A DNA stretch of 64,000 bases, taken from Sciurus carolinensis. Lineage: Eukaryota; Chordata; Mammalia; Rodentia; Sciuridae. Shown in pieces: positions 1 to 10,590 of the stretch. A model generated the notes under the pieces. The model saw only the letters and a program-made list of their open reading frames with translations. It was not told where the DNA came from and made no database searches. The DNA is taken from NCBI RefSeq assembly GCF_902686445.1, contig NC_062224.1, positions 46,313,156 to 46,377,155 of the forward strand, in the 5' to 3' direction. Positions within the stretch are counted from its first letter, which is position 1. Every line of letters starts with the position of its first letter. The position numbers and the translations under genes were made by a program.

Positions 1-1130
1 ACCTTACCTGAGGTAGCCCATATCCCAGATAGACAACTCTAGAACTGATCTTCACCTCTTTGTCCCAGGTATTCACCCATCCATCCACCATCCTGCAGGA
101 GACCCCAACCCATGACTAGGGGAGGGGGAAGGAAGCAGGTGGAAAGCCTACCTGTGAGCTGTCAGTTAGAATCTATATTATATACATAAAATAACAAACC
201 CCAGCCTAGAAATGGCTTGTCTTTCAGATCTTGAAGCTTGGTAATGTTCTTTTCCTTCCAATTTTGGAAAAATAGACTTCCCAAGTTTTCTGTATGTTAT
301 TGAGATTTCCTGAGTAATTTTCTACAGCATTTTGTGTTTTTGATGAGAACACTTTGAAGATTCTGTATTTTCTCTATGTGTCTATTTAAACAATCAGTTG
401 TGCTTAGTTAGGGTCATTTGTCATAGTAGCTATTTATATGTCCATCTCTTTTAGAAGACCATGAACTCTTTGTGGAATGCATCTCTGTGGCCCAGTGTTG
501 AGCTTGGCACTAATAGGAAAAAGTGCCCACTACCCAGATGATTGGATTTATGTGAAGTACCAGATTAATGTGACAGATGGGAGGGGAGAGAAAAGAGCAC
601 AGCAGATATTTTGAAGAGGAACTTCCTCTCCTGGACTCAGCCCCAGAACTAAGCCATCAATTCCAGAAGCCATCATTTAACAAGTCAGAGAAGTGCCTCT
701 TTGTACCTCTCTCTCTCTGTTCTCTTTCTCCTGCCCTCTCCTTCACTCCCCACTTCCATTAGATGCCCTTCCTCCTTCTGAGTTTTGCCATCTTGTCCCT
801 GATTCTAACCCTAGAATCGCTCCCATTCAGCCCTGACTGATGTGATTATAGTTGTTTATCTGAACTCTTCCCAGTTGCCTGTTTGGCATCTTTTAAGGAA
901 TTGGCATCATTTACCTGTGGCTAGAAATAAAGATGTCTTCTTGCCATAAAGTGCCTGAGAACAGTGTTTTAGTCAGTGCAAGTTTCTAGTGACAGGACCT
1001 CAAAACCCCTCAAGCCAAGAATAAGGAGGGGCTAGGCAAGGTTTTGGTTCACCCAATGGAAAAATTTAGGCAGCAACCTCCTAATACCCAAACACTGTTA
1101 TCAAGTCTTCATCTTTTGTTTTAAAGAGAA
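1..1130. other. Unique sequence, no gene seen
   Basis: Non-repetitive, AT-leaning sequence. The only frame over 60 codons (577-762, +) has no recognisable domain and ends in a CT-rich stretch, so I treat it as chance. I see no SINE, LTR or RNA gene here. Confidence 0.5.
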
Positions 1131-1186
1131 TTTAGGAATGAAGTTTGGGCTTTGTAGGTTTTTTTTTTTTTTTTTCCTCCAAACAG

Positions 1187-1381
1187 ACTCTGCGTGCGGA
1201 TATGAGATGAACACTGGTTGTCCTGACCTGTCCCAGACAGATACCTCACAACTGCTCAGAAATGAAAGAAGCTTCCTCAGTTGGCCAGCAGTGCCCTGGG
1301 AGGACCTGGGGGCCAGGTTATGGGTTTGTGTCATGACCCAGTCTAGGTCACATGCCTATCCTGGGTCTGAGATGGGGCAAG
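1187..1381 (+). other. Exon-like segment with strong splice sites
   Basis: A run of about 18 T followed by CCTCCAAACAG ends at 1186, a textbook 3' splice site. At 1382 the sequence AAG/GTGAGT is a near-consensus 5' splice site. The 195 nt between them (divisible by three) are open in one frame, which runs from an ATG at 1138 through to a stop just after the donor. The peptide resembles no family I know. With the segment at 1762-1840 it could form two exons of an unannotated transcript, coding or not. Chance co-occurrence is possible, since splice-like sites are common in mammalian DNA. Confidence 0.3.
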
Positions 1382-1761
1382 GTGAGTAAAAAAAGTCCCA
1401 TTCGAGCAAACAGGAACATATGCACTGGGGTCAGATGGCTCCATCAAGGAAGGCTTGCACACTAGACAAAATCAGAGGTGCCTTCAACAACTCAGTCCCC
1501 TGAACTCCTGCTTGCCACCATGGAGCTAGGTCAGATCTCCTACAAGAGGAAAAGACTTTTCCCAGTCTTCTTTGCACAACCAGACCCAAAAGCCAGGTTT
1601 CCTAACTCCCACGTGCAGGATTTGTCCCACACTACCCTTCAAACATCAAGACATAAATGGACATAAATGAACAGTGCACACTCACGGAGGATCCATGGTA
1701 GCAGTTAATCACATAAGTGTAGGGGCTTGGCAAGCACACAGGCTCTGCTTATTGCCCACAG

Positions 1762-1840
1762 AGTCTCCCAAAGCCTACTCCCACCCCCGGAGACTCAGAT
1801 TGAATTGGCCTGCAGAACTGTGGTGTTTAAAGTTCTCCAG
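1762..1840 (+). other. Second exon-like segment
   Basis: The acceptor-like TTATTGCCCACAG ends at 1761, and a perfect donor CAG/GTAAGT straddles 1840/1841. If joined to the segment ending at 1381, the frame open in that segment stays open through these 79 nt. There is no protein similarity I can name, and the intervening 380 nt would be a short intron. This is a prediction from splice signals only. Confidence 0.25.
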
Positions 1841-1842
1841 GT

Positions 1843-3175
1843 AAGTCCAAATGCACCCAGAGTTGACTACCACTGCCTTGGGAGGAGTTGACTGAACTAT
1901 AGAAATGAGATCTCAAGTTCAAGACTTGGCATCCTCTATTCACTCTTCTATGCTCACCTCATTCAAATGCAACCCATAAGTGGCTGTTCTTAAAACTTTC
2001 CTTGTGTCCGACAATGAGTTCATATCTTGGAAAGTCAGAAATGGTCAATAAGATTCTCTAGCCCTTGAGTGTCATGCTGTGGGAGAGAAAAAGGAAAAAA
2101 AAGCTAATTCTACCTGGAAGACTTGGGGAAGGCCTCCCAGTAGAGATGACATTGACCAAGATACACGGAGCCAGTGCTTAGAAGTGCAGTATAGTGGGAT
2201 ATATGTGCAGGGGAGGCCAGTTATCCTGGGGCCCTCTAAATCCCTGGGATCATGGGGAGCACTGAAGAATTTTAAAATGTTACATATCAGAATATGTTTG
2301 GTGGTGGTGGCAGTTTTTTGACCCTTGTCAGTGTTAAGTATAGGTAGTCAAAGGTGGGAAGAGCTTTCAGGAAGCAACTACATTAGTCCAGGCCAAGAAT
2401 CACAGAGGCTTGAACTGAGAGAGTGAGACTGACTTAGAAATATTTACTCCCTTGACCAGTAAATCCTATATAACTCCTAGGTGTTAGTGGCTACCATATT
2501 GGACTGCCCAGTTGCAAAGGTGTCAGGCGGATTCAGTAGAACTTGGTGACAGACTAGATTTGCGGTATGAAAGAAATGGAAACACAGAAGACAACTTCCC
2601 CATGTCCAGTTGTAGGGGAGCTATGTAGATGGTGACATTATTAAGAAGATAAGCAATCCCAGAGACTGTGGGCTGCAGAGAAGGATGACAAGATTGGCTT
2701 TGAGTTAAGAAGGTGAAGAGGCCTGTGGGTCATCCAGGTGGAGAGCTCATCTTTTTGCTTTGTTTTTTTTCCCTTTCCTGTACCTATCCTCACCCCCATT
2801 CAATGACACCCTTGGAGAAATGAAAAAAGTGAATGTGGGTGTTCAGAGTGAGGGAAATGCTGGTCTCTGGTTTGGTGGGGATGCCCAGAAGTTCATCCCA
2901 GTCTCTCCCATTGTGATCAGTATGGCTCCTCCTTCTCCCTGTCTGCTTGCCCACCCTTACTCCCAAGAAGCCCTATTGTCCAAACTGGGCAACAACTATG
3001 GAATCAACTATGGGGAGCTGAACAGAGCAAATGAGTGGCAGGGGAAATCCTAATGTACATCTGCACAGCCTCAACTCAGCCCTGCTCTTCCCTGGGAGAT
3101 GATTGGCAGAGGAAGCCATATCAGAGGACCACAGTAGTGTCATTAAACATGTATGCAGTTAAAAACATGTGTTGG
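1843..3175. other. Unique sequence with faint old repeats
   Basis: No gene. Around 2480-2515 a stretch resembles the end of an old hAT-type element, and 2560-2750 faintly resembles antisense L2. Neither is secure. A frame at 2760-3053 (+, 97 codons) has no recognisable motif. Confidence 0.35.
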
Positions 3176-3278
3176 GGGACTGAGGGTGTTGCTCAGTGGT
3201 AGAGATCGTGTCTAGCATGCACAAGGCTCCAGGTCCTATCCACAGCATCACCACCAAAACAAAACAAAACAAAAAAAC
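3176..3278 (+). repeat. ID-type SINE (tRNA-derived)
   Basis: GCTCAGTGGTAGAG is the box A region of ID elements; the box B-like part is degraded (AGGTCCTATCCACAGCA). It ends in a CAAAA-type A-rich tail at about 3255-3278. ID SINEs derive from a tRNA gene and are copied by L1 machinery. This copy is diverged and not a functional tRNA gene. Confidence 0.85.
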
Positions 3279-5181
3279 ATGAATCGTTCCACAAATGTGG
3301 CTTTATAGACTTCAGTAGGTGGGTTTCAAGGCAAGGCAGCATATGGGCTTCCTCACTGTGCACAGCCATTTATTTCCCTTAGTATTCCATTGAGATGCAC
3401 CACAGCACCCCTGCATTATTCCTTCTCCTCTGGAGGGAGAACTCTTCCTGAGGAAACTTGGCTTGTCATGGGGCAGGGACAAGGGGTGAGCTCAGGAAGG
3501 GAAAGAACTAGTAGGTCTCAAGTACCTGGAATCACCACATTGTCCCATTGACTGAGGAGGGAAGGAATGTTACTGGAAAGAAATGTCTCCAAAGAAGAGT
3601 TGAGAAGTTCCCAGAGAGAAGGAGGAACTCAGGACCAGAGGGGTTCTTGGCTTATTTGCTGGAAAAGAATTTCAGCACACGTCAGTCAGAGGCATAGACA
3701 GAGGTTTATTTAGGAAAGTAAATATATATTCAAAACCAAATGCAGGTCATTTTGAGAGTGAGAAGTGCTTTGAGGGACTCCCAGCCCTTCTTTTAAAGGA
3801 AACTTGGTGAGGAAATATGGGATGATACATAGGAATGATATCAGTTTAGTAATCTCAGGACAAGTTCTAGCAATCTTGGTCCTTCTCAGGATCTTCAGGC
3901 TGATATGGCCTTCATTGTCTAATCAATAGATAGTGCTAGAAAGTTTCCTAAATTATAGGTTACTCATGATACTATATTCCTCTGCTTAATCAGTTTATGG
4001 GGGGGTAGTTAATAGTGCCCAGGTAGATAGATCTATATAGATTATAGATTTCCCAGGTTTGAATGGAGACTGGTTCAGAGGGTTACAAACCTGGAAAAGT
4101 ATGCAGAACTTATGAATTAAAGTCTCTTTTCCTGTCCTTCCTTCATGTCTCCTTCCTTCCTATTCCTATTTCTTTTATCCTACCTTAGGAGTAGCCCCTT
4201 TCTTCCTTCCCAGTTAACCAGGAGGACCCTGGTTTCTACAGTGGAGGCCCCTCCTGAGCCTGTTTCCTTTTCTTCTCCCCATATACTCTTTCCTCTTTTT
4301 TCATCTCTTCCTTGAATCCCCCCTTTCTTCTTCTTCTTTTTTTTAATCTTTCTTTTCTTTTTTTTGAGAAGAAGGTAAAAGAAGGTTTATTGCTTCGCTA
4401 GCAAAGGAGAAACACAGGGGACTCCTGTCCCAGATGCTGTGATTCTGCCCATCAGCAGGAACAGAGGGATTTTAAAGAGATAATTCAAAGGCCACCTTCC
4501 ACGTGTTCTCTGCTGCAGTTGTAACTCACTTGTTAGATTGGGAGATAGTCATTTCTGAGATCTTCTGGTACCATCCCCAAAGCCTGGGTTACTTGGTTCC
4601 TGTGGTGGCTGTGTGCTCAGGGACAGATAACTGCCGAGGATGGGGAAGGAAGGTCATCCTGTTTCCTCTGCCCCTTTCTTCTTTCTTGTGTTGTCACCCT
4701 GTGTTTTCTTTCCATCCTTTTTAGAGAACTGGAAACGCCAACAGTTGTCAAGGTAGTAACTTTCAGGCACACCCTCACTGAAGGCCTTGGTTTCTTCATC
4801 TTAAAAGGAAATCTTTGGACAAGGTCATCTCTAAATTCCTCCCCATTTCTGGCATCCAGCCCCACTGTGGGAGCTGCCACCCCATCACCAGTCCTGAGCT
4901 CTAAAGTCATATTTTACAGATTTTAACTCTTTTACAAGAATTGTACAATAATAGTAAATTCCTAGGTACTCCCCCATTCAAACATCGAGAAAATCTTCAA
5001 TTTTTTGGTAGAAAAACATTTCACTGAGATAGTCATGTAATTGATTTGCTTGTCTTTTTTTTCCTCCATGCTAGATTATAAGTGCCAGTATTTCCGTTCT
5101 GCTTCACTGGAGATGAGAAAGCACCCGGCAGAAAACAGCACTTCCTACCAACTACCAATGAATGCTCCACTTGGGGTCTTT
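3279..5181. other. Unclassified sequence, possible antisense LTR remnants
   Basis: No gene. GGTTTATTTAGG near 3701 and GGTTTATTGCTTCGC near 4385 look like reverse-complement polyadenylation regions of LTRs, so 3660-4560 may hold one or two minus-strand endogenous-retrovirus LTRs of a lineage-specific family. A pyrimidine-rich stretch occupies about 4125-4370. Around 4775-4860 a weak MIR-like segment may lie. All of this is tentative. Confidence 0.3.
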
Positions 5182-5267
5182 CATTTTTATTTTTGCAGAG
5201 CTGGAAGTTGAACCTAGGGTCTTGCACATGTTAGGCAAGCTCTCTATCCCTGAACTACACCCAGCCC
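5182..5267 (-). repeat. ID-type SINE, minus strand
   Basis: A T-rich tail at 5186-5195 is followed by the reverse complement of the ID body: TTGAACCTAGGGTCTTG, then CTGAACTACACCCAGCC. It lies directly upstream of a MaLR LTR and faces the plus-strand ID copy at 5323-5424 about 55 bases away, making an inverted SINE pair. Confidence 0.85.
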
Positions 5268-5760
5268 TATAGTTTAGGTCTCAAATGTCCTCCAGAGGCC
5301 TATATATTGAAAGCTTGGTCCTGACTGGAGGCATAGCTCAGTGGTAGAACTCTTGCCTAGCATGTTCAAGGCCCTGGGTTCTGGGTTCAATCCCTAGCAC
5401 TGAAAAGACAAAAAAATAAAGACTCTTGGTCCTCAGTCCTTGGTACTATTGGGAGGTGAAGGAAACTTTAGAAGGTGGAGCCTAACGGGAGCTCTTAGAT
5501 CTTTGATAGTGTACACCCAAAAGGGTTTGTAGAACTCCAGCCTCTACTTCCTCTTTCTCCCTTTCATTTTGGTCATAAAGTGAATCGCTTTTGCTTTACT
5601 ACACACTCCTCACTATAATAAGCTTCCTTACCACAGGCCCAAAAGCAATGGGTCACCCAACCATGGTCTGAAACCTTCAAAACTGTGAGCCAAAATAAAC
5701 CTTTCCTCTTTATAAGTTCTGATCTCAAGTATTATGTTACAGCAAAAGAAAGCTAAGACA
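5268..5760 (+). mobile_element. MaLR (ERVL-MaLR) solo LTR, interrupted by a SINE
   Basis: The sequence follows the MaLR LTR plan: an AT-rich start, a middle GAGCC block, then an end with GTGAGCCAAAATAAACC (polyadenylation signal), a CTC-rich stretch and a terminal AAAGCTAAGACA. No internal retroviral region flanks it, so it is probably a solo LTR. It is split by an ID SINE at 5323-5424, so the LTR is the older insertion. Confidence 0.75.
5323..5424 (+). repeat. ID-type SINE inside the MaLR LTR, with target-site duplication
   Basis: ID body with GCTCAGTGGTAGAA, CTTGCCTAGCATG and GGTTCAATCCCTAGCA, then an A-rich tail with AATAAA. It is flanked by a perfect 9-base direct repeat, CTTGGTCCT, at 5314-5322 and 5425-5433. 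That duplication shows L1-mediated insertion into the pre-existing LTR. Confidence 0.9.
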
Positions 5761-8104
5761 GTAGAGGAAACTTATCTTGGTGAGGGTCAAGTTCCTCCAC
5801 CTCACTGTATCTCTGGTCACACAGTTGAGATGTGGCTCTTAACCCAAAATGCTATGCTGTGATCCTGCTTCTGAATTTGCTTGAACTTGAGAGAATCATT
5901 GGGAAGCTATCCCCTTAATCTCTTGTTACAAGCAAAAGGAGTTTACTGGTTGATTCTGGTCATTCATCATGGTACTATTGTCCCAGCTCTCCAGGGGAAG
6001 ATGCACAAGGGATGAGAATCTGCAGAACTCGGACAGAACTTCTGGCAGGTGTTAAGAGCTGCACTAACAAAGCTAGTCCTGTGCCTGTTGCTTTATAAGT
6101 TTCATCAAGCTTTCAGGAGATCTCTTCAAAGAGGAGGTGAAGACTAATATGAGTTCTTTTGAAAGTCTCCAGGAGTTGGTTAATGATAAACACAGTTACA
6201 GCAAGGGATCATGAAGAGATGCTTTATTAGTCACATATGCTATTGAACTGAGCATTTCTTCTCCAGCCTGTTGGAGTTTGTTCATAAAAAAAAATCTCAA
6301 AATATATTTATAGAAGCATGTCTCTGAATATAAAGGTCAATCTTAAATTGCATTTAATCAAACACAGTCCCTTCCTAGGCTGGAGATTGAGGGCATACCC
6401 AAGGCAGGGGAAAATGGGAAAAGTGAACTAAGTTGGCAGGAACAAGCCATTTCTAAATCCATCTCATTTCAGTAAAAACAGGCATGAGAGCGAAAGCAAG
6501 TTTTAAAACTGAATTCTCCCAGCGTGACTCAGGGGTCGCCTTTCTCATGTCATTTTCCAATTTGTTTTTATAGATGGGTGGACAGGGGCTCATGACACCA
6601 CTAATCTCAAAATGAAGAATGAGCACATGTGACATATCAGATGAGCACAAAGCTTAAAAGGGGACTCTTCTCCAAAACCAAGAGTAACATTTCAATGCAT
6701 TTTCTGGAAAGGGAGAGGGTGTCCAATTGTTTTGTTTTTTTTATAATACACTTGCATAGAGGAGTGGGGGAGGAAATGGGATTTAAAAATAAAACCGTTT
6801 ACTTCAGAGACTTGGGTTATAAAAGCATAGGTTTCCCTTTCAGGACTCTCTGAAGTGGGAAAGTATGAATTACATATACTCATTAAAACTTTTTTATGTA
6901 AAATTCAAAGAGTAAAATTAGAAGCCTTGTTAATGATCCAACCATGCAACAACTGGCCAACAGATGTTGGAGCCTTATGGTTAAGAGATTACATGGTTGG
7001 AGCTGACAATTTACTGTATGTGTCCCTGGCAGAGACAAGGTGTAACAAACATATTATCAGACACAGAAAATATGCAGCCCCGGAAAGAGGGAACAAGCAA
7101 ACCGGACTGCCTGCGACACTTCCCACATTTTTCCACTAAACTACTATTTCAGAGAGTTGGTATTTTTTTCTTTTTCCTTAAGAATGAAGAGTTAATCTTA
7201 TCCAAGTTCACAGAGCCAGAAACCTGTCATCTTAAATCCCAGTGAAGACCGACATTCTTTCCAACCTCCTTACTCACCATGTAGCTGTGTTTTCCAGTGA
7301 TCCACAAGCTAACTAGCTGTCCTGCAAAATGGAGCCTTTCAATGCCACTGAGGGTCTCTGCGATTGCAAGCTGGGGACAGCTCTCCTGGTACATTGTTCT
7401 CCCTTTCGGGGGAAGAGTCTGGGAGGAGGAGGAAAGAAAACTGGAAGGACAGGCCAAGAGGGACTTCAGGGGCTGGGCAGAGCTGCATGTGCCCTTCACA
7501 CAAACCCCAAAGGATGCAATTTTGGTTCCCAGCAAAGGCGCCAAGTCAAGTGCTTCAGGGAAAGTGGTACTGGCTTTGAGCCTCAGAATTGGATTCCTAC
7601 CCCCCTGACAGCCACAAACCAACAGAAACAGGGAGAAATTCAAGCAAGTCATGAAGGGCAGGGGGTTTCCTTAGGCAGGAGAGAAGATGGGGATCCCCTC
7701 TGAGGGATGAGTGTTGAGAAATCAGGCAAATCCAACCTTTCATCATGTTCCCTGAGACAGCAGAAGGGGGGCTGCTAAGAGAGGATTCTGCTTGCTCTGA
7801 ATTTCCAAGCTCCTGTCTCCTTTCCAAATTGCTTGCTGCAATTTAGTTCTTTCTTTCAGAGATGGGTGGGGCTCCCTGTTTTTTTGGTTTCCAGGGTGTG
7901 CTCTGTGGGTTACTCAGGGTGGGTGGAGCAGGCCTGCGGGATACCCTGTGGTAGCTGCCTTCTCACACATGGAACTGGCAGATCCTAAGAAACCAACTTC
8001 GAGGCAAAATCTGGGAGTCCACAGCTTCCACACAGGTACCCCCACAGATTTTTGCTCAAATACTGAAAACGTGCCCAGAGACTACTGCTCAGTCCAGCAA
8101 ATGT
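5761..8104. other. Unique sequence, no gene seen
   Basis: About 2.3 kb without a recognisable repeat or gene. Overlapping short frames occur on both strands at 7227-7700, including a minus-strand frame of 141 codons, but none has a recognisable domain, and open frames on both strands in the same GC-richer patch are expected by chance. Confidence 0.45.
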
Positions 8105-8215
8105 CTAATGTGTACCCACTGTGTGTCAGGTTCTGAGCTGAGCCTTGGCAGAGAAGAAAAGTGATCAGGGCAGGCCCAGGCCCTGCCCTCAAGGAACTCA
8201 CAGTCCTGTGGCAAG
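8105..8215 (-). repeat. L2 3'-end fragment, antisense
   Basis: GTACCCACTGTGTGTCAGG followed by CCCTGCCCTCAAGGAACTCA matches the reverse complement of the ancient L2 LINE 3' region. A short, strongly diverged fragment with no coding potential. Confidence 0.8.
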
Positions 8216-9097
8216 GTTCCATGGACACCAGGACGTCTGCCAGCTCTGTGCTCTGGGGGAGGCAAAGCTGTCCATATTGCTTTGTTTTCCCAACTTTTTA
8301 CCTGCTAGTCTGTGATTGACCAATTCCCAACTGCCCCTTTTCCTTGACTGCTGTGAGAAAAGTTCCCTTTCTGGAGTGGTTCCTGGCTCTCCAGGGTTTC
8401 CTAAGATTCTAGTCTTGGAAGTCTGGGAAAGTTCCTCAGACTTCCCCAGCTAACCAATTTTCTTTATGTTGAGATCTCCAAAGTGCTGACTCCCTGCAGC
8501 TACACTTGTAGGGAAGTCGGAAATACCTGGTGGTGGGGATGCAGGGTGGGTGGGAACAGGACAGGTATGGGAAGGTCTTTCATTTAAGAATTGTTGGGGA
8601 AAAAAGAACTTAAGAAAGAGAGGAAACATCATGGGGTGGGGGTGCACATGTGTAATCATACAATTGTTTAATTGCATGCCCCCAATTTAAACAGGAATTT
8701 GGGAGTGAGAAAGTGAGACTTTCAGACAGCCAGGGGAATCCACATTCCCAGTAAAGATGCAGAGATCCTGAGGTGGGAGCATTCTGGATCTGGGGGGCTG
8801 GCAGGAGTGAGAGGTGAGCAACAGCTGAAGTTGTGGAGTAGCTGGACCAGTTAGGGGCCTTCTGTTCTTTGCCAGCCCTTGGAGTCAGAGTGGAAGAGGG
8901 CCATGACTGGCTGTCATGATGAAGGGTTCCTTTGTGGCCCAGCAGGGGGAAGCAAGCACAGAAGCACCAGATGTGGGGAGGCCCCCGTGACTGTCCAGGC
9001 TGGAAGCCTTGGGCGTGGATTAGATACTAGCCATGAACCAGAGCAGGTTTTCAGTGGGAAACTTCTAGAATTTGCTCCTAGAGTAGATGTGAGATGT

Positions 9098-9098
<1 letters not shown>
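8216..9098. other. Unique sequence flanking a purine tract
   Basis: No gene. The 182-codon frame beginning at 8879 enters the purine repeat at 9099 and becomes Lys/Arg/Glu-rich there, so it is a microsatellite artefact. Confidence 0.5.
8935..8953 (+). promoter_or_regulatory. CTCF-like motif
   Basis: TGGCCCAGCAGGGGGAAG fits the CTCF core (CCASYAGRKGGCRS) at all but one position, with A in place of the final-block C. It sits in unique sequence 150 bases upstream of the long purine tract. Binding is inferred from the motif alone. Confidence 0.35.
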
Positions 9099-9140
<42 letters not shown>

Positions 9141-9234
9141 GGGAGGGAGGGAGGAAGAGAGGGAGGGAGGGAGGAAGGATGGATGGAAAGAAGGAAAGAA
9201 AGGAAGGAAGGAGAAAGAAAGAAAGAAGGAAGGA

Positions 9235-9286
<52 letters not shown>

Positions 9287-9392
9287 AAAAGAAAGAAAGA
9301 AAGAAAGAAAGGAAGGAAGGAAGGAAGGAAGGAAGGAAGGAAGGAAGGAAGGAAGGAGGGAGGGGAGGGGAGGGAGGGAGAGAGAGAGAGAC
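9099..9392 (+). repeat. Compound purine microsatellite (GA/GGGA/GAAA/GGAA)
   Basis: Nearly 300 uninterrupted bases of almost pure A and G: (GA)n at 9099-9135, GGGA units, a long GAAA block centred on 9230-9310, GGAA units to about 9357, and a closing GA run. The opposite strand is pure pyrimidine. Such tracts can form triplex (H-DNA) structures and are length-unstable. Confidence 0.97.
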
Positions 9393-10387
9393 TCAATTCA
9401 AGATTCAAGGGTGTTGGCATCAACTAATAACTATTCCCCAATAGGAGAGGTGAACAGGTCTGGCGTGGCACGGGGCCATCAGGGTTCAGGCATGTGAAAG
9501 TTGTAAACTCAGGAAGGCAGAAAAGTGTCTGTCTGGGAAGTTTGAGGAGAGGTGCTGCTAGACAGAGAAACTTGGACTCACCATCAGGTACAGCAGATCC
9601 ATGAAAGAGAGAAGCTGGAAGAGGCCAGGCTGGGTGCAGGGCAAGCTACTGAAGCCTCTTGCTAGGGCTGTAGGAACTGGTTCCTGCTTGGCCCCTCACC
9701 AGCACCCATGACCTCAGTCAGGCCCTAGCCCCCTCACCATGTCTCAGGCCATGTGGTTAGCCAGCAGCAGCAGTGACGGCTTACACAAAGGATGCCACAT
9801 GGGCTCCAGGGTGGATGGCAGGAGGCTGCACTCTGACCACATAAACAGCCAGTGCTGTCACCCAGGCACCAGAGCTTCCAGCATAGACCCCAAGGCCTGC
9901 CTGGATTCCAGGTTCCAGGGAGCAGTCAGTACACGCAGGCATTTACAATTCAACACACAATGTGTCCCTCTTATGCCCCGAGAAGGATAAATAGTAAGTC
10001 ACAGAAGTGTCCCACCAAACCCCCAGTATCCACTCTTAGGGTTCCCTGGATGTTCCCTGACAGGGCTCTGAGCTGACTTTCTCTTTCCTGCGTCTAACCT
10101 TAGAACAAAGATTTGAGAAGGGCTTCCCATCATCCCACCTACCTCTTGCTCTCTCTCTTGCTCCTTCCCACCCAGTTTCCTAGATCTCCTTTCCTTGGGC
10201 ATGAAAATACCTAAAATCTTCTCACCAGGAGAGTCCTCCAGATTCTCATGCTATTCTAGAGGATATTTTTGGTTACCTGAATTCATACTAAAAATTACCA
10301 ACTACAAAAATCCATACATTTTGTGGTTTTCTTTTCTTTTTTACTTGTTGAATGCATGAGCAGAAAGGATATAGCTCCTGAACTTGA
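9393..10387. other. Unique sequence, no gene seen
   Basis: Moderately GC-rich unique sequence. Short frames at 9739-9990 and 9852-10076 overlap in different phases and show no recognisable motif. Confidence 0.45.
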
Positions 10388-10590
10388 TCCTTGGGGAGGT
10401 AATGTAATGCTTAAGGATTTGATTCCCATCTCTGCAATTTAACAGCTTTGTGACCTTGAATGAAATTTAACCTCTCTGTGCCTTACTTGCCTCACCTGAA
10501 AAATGGGAATAATTATAGTCCCTACCTTACAGGATTCAATGAGTTAATAAATGTCAAGTTCTTAGAATGGTGCTTGACATCTAATGAGTC
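10388..10590 (+). repeat. MIR SINE
   Basis: Full-length-like MIR: TTTGTGACCTTGAATGAAAT, then CTCTGTGCCTTACTTGCCTC, AAAATGGGAATAAT, and the end GATTCAATGAGTTAATAAAT. MIR is an ancient tRNA-derived SINE shared by all mammals. Confidence 0.92.

Noticed and set aside
7227..7703. Overlapping frames on both strands up to 141 codons
   Set aside because: No domain, no splice support, and several frames open together, as expected of GC-richer non-coding DNA.
8879..9497. Frames of 182, 169 and 133 codons rich in Lys/Arg/Glu or Ser/Phe/Leu
   Set aside because: They are translations of the purine microsatellite; stop codons cannot occur in most frames of such repeats.
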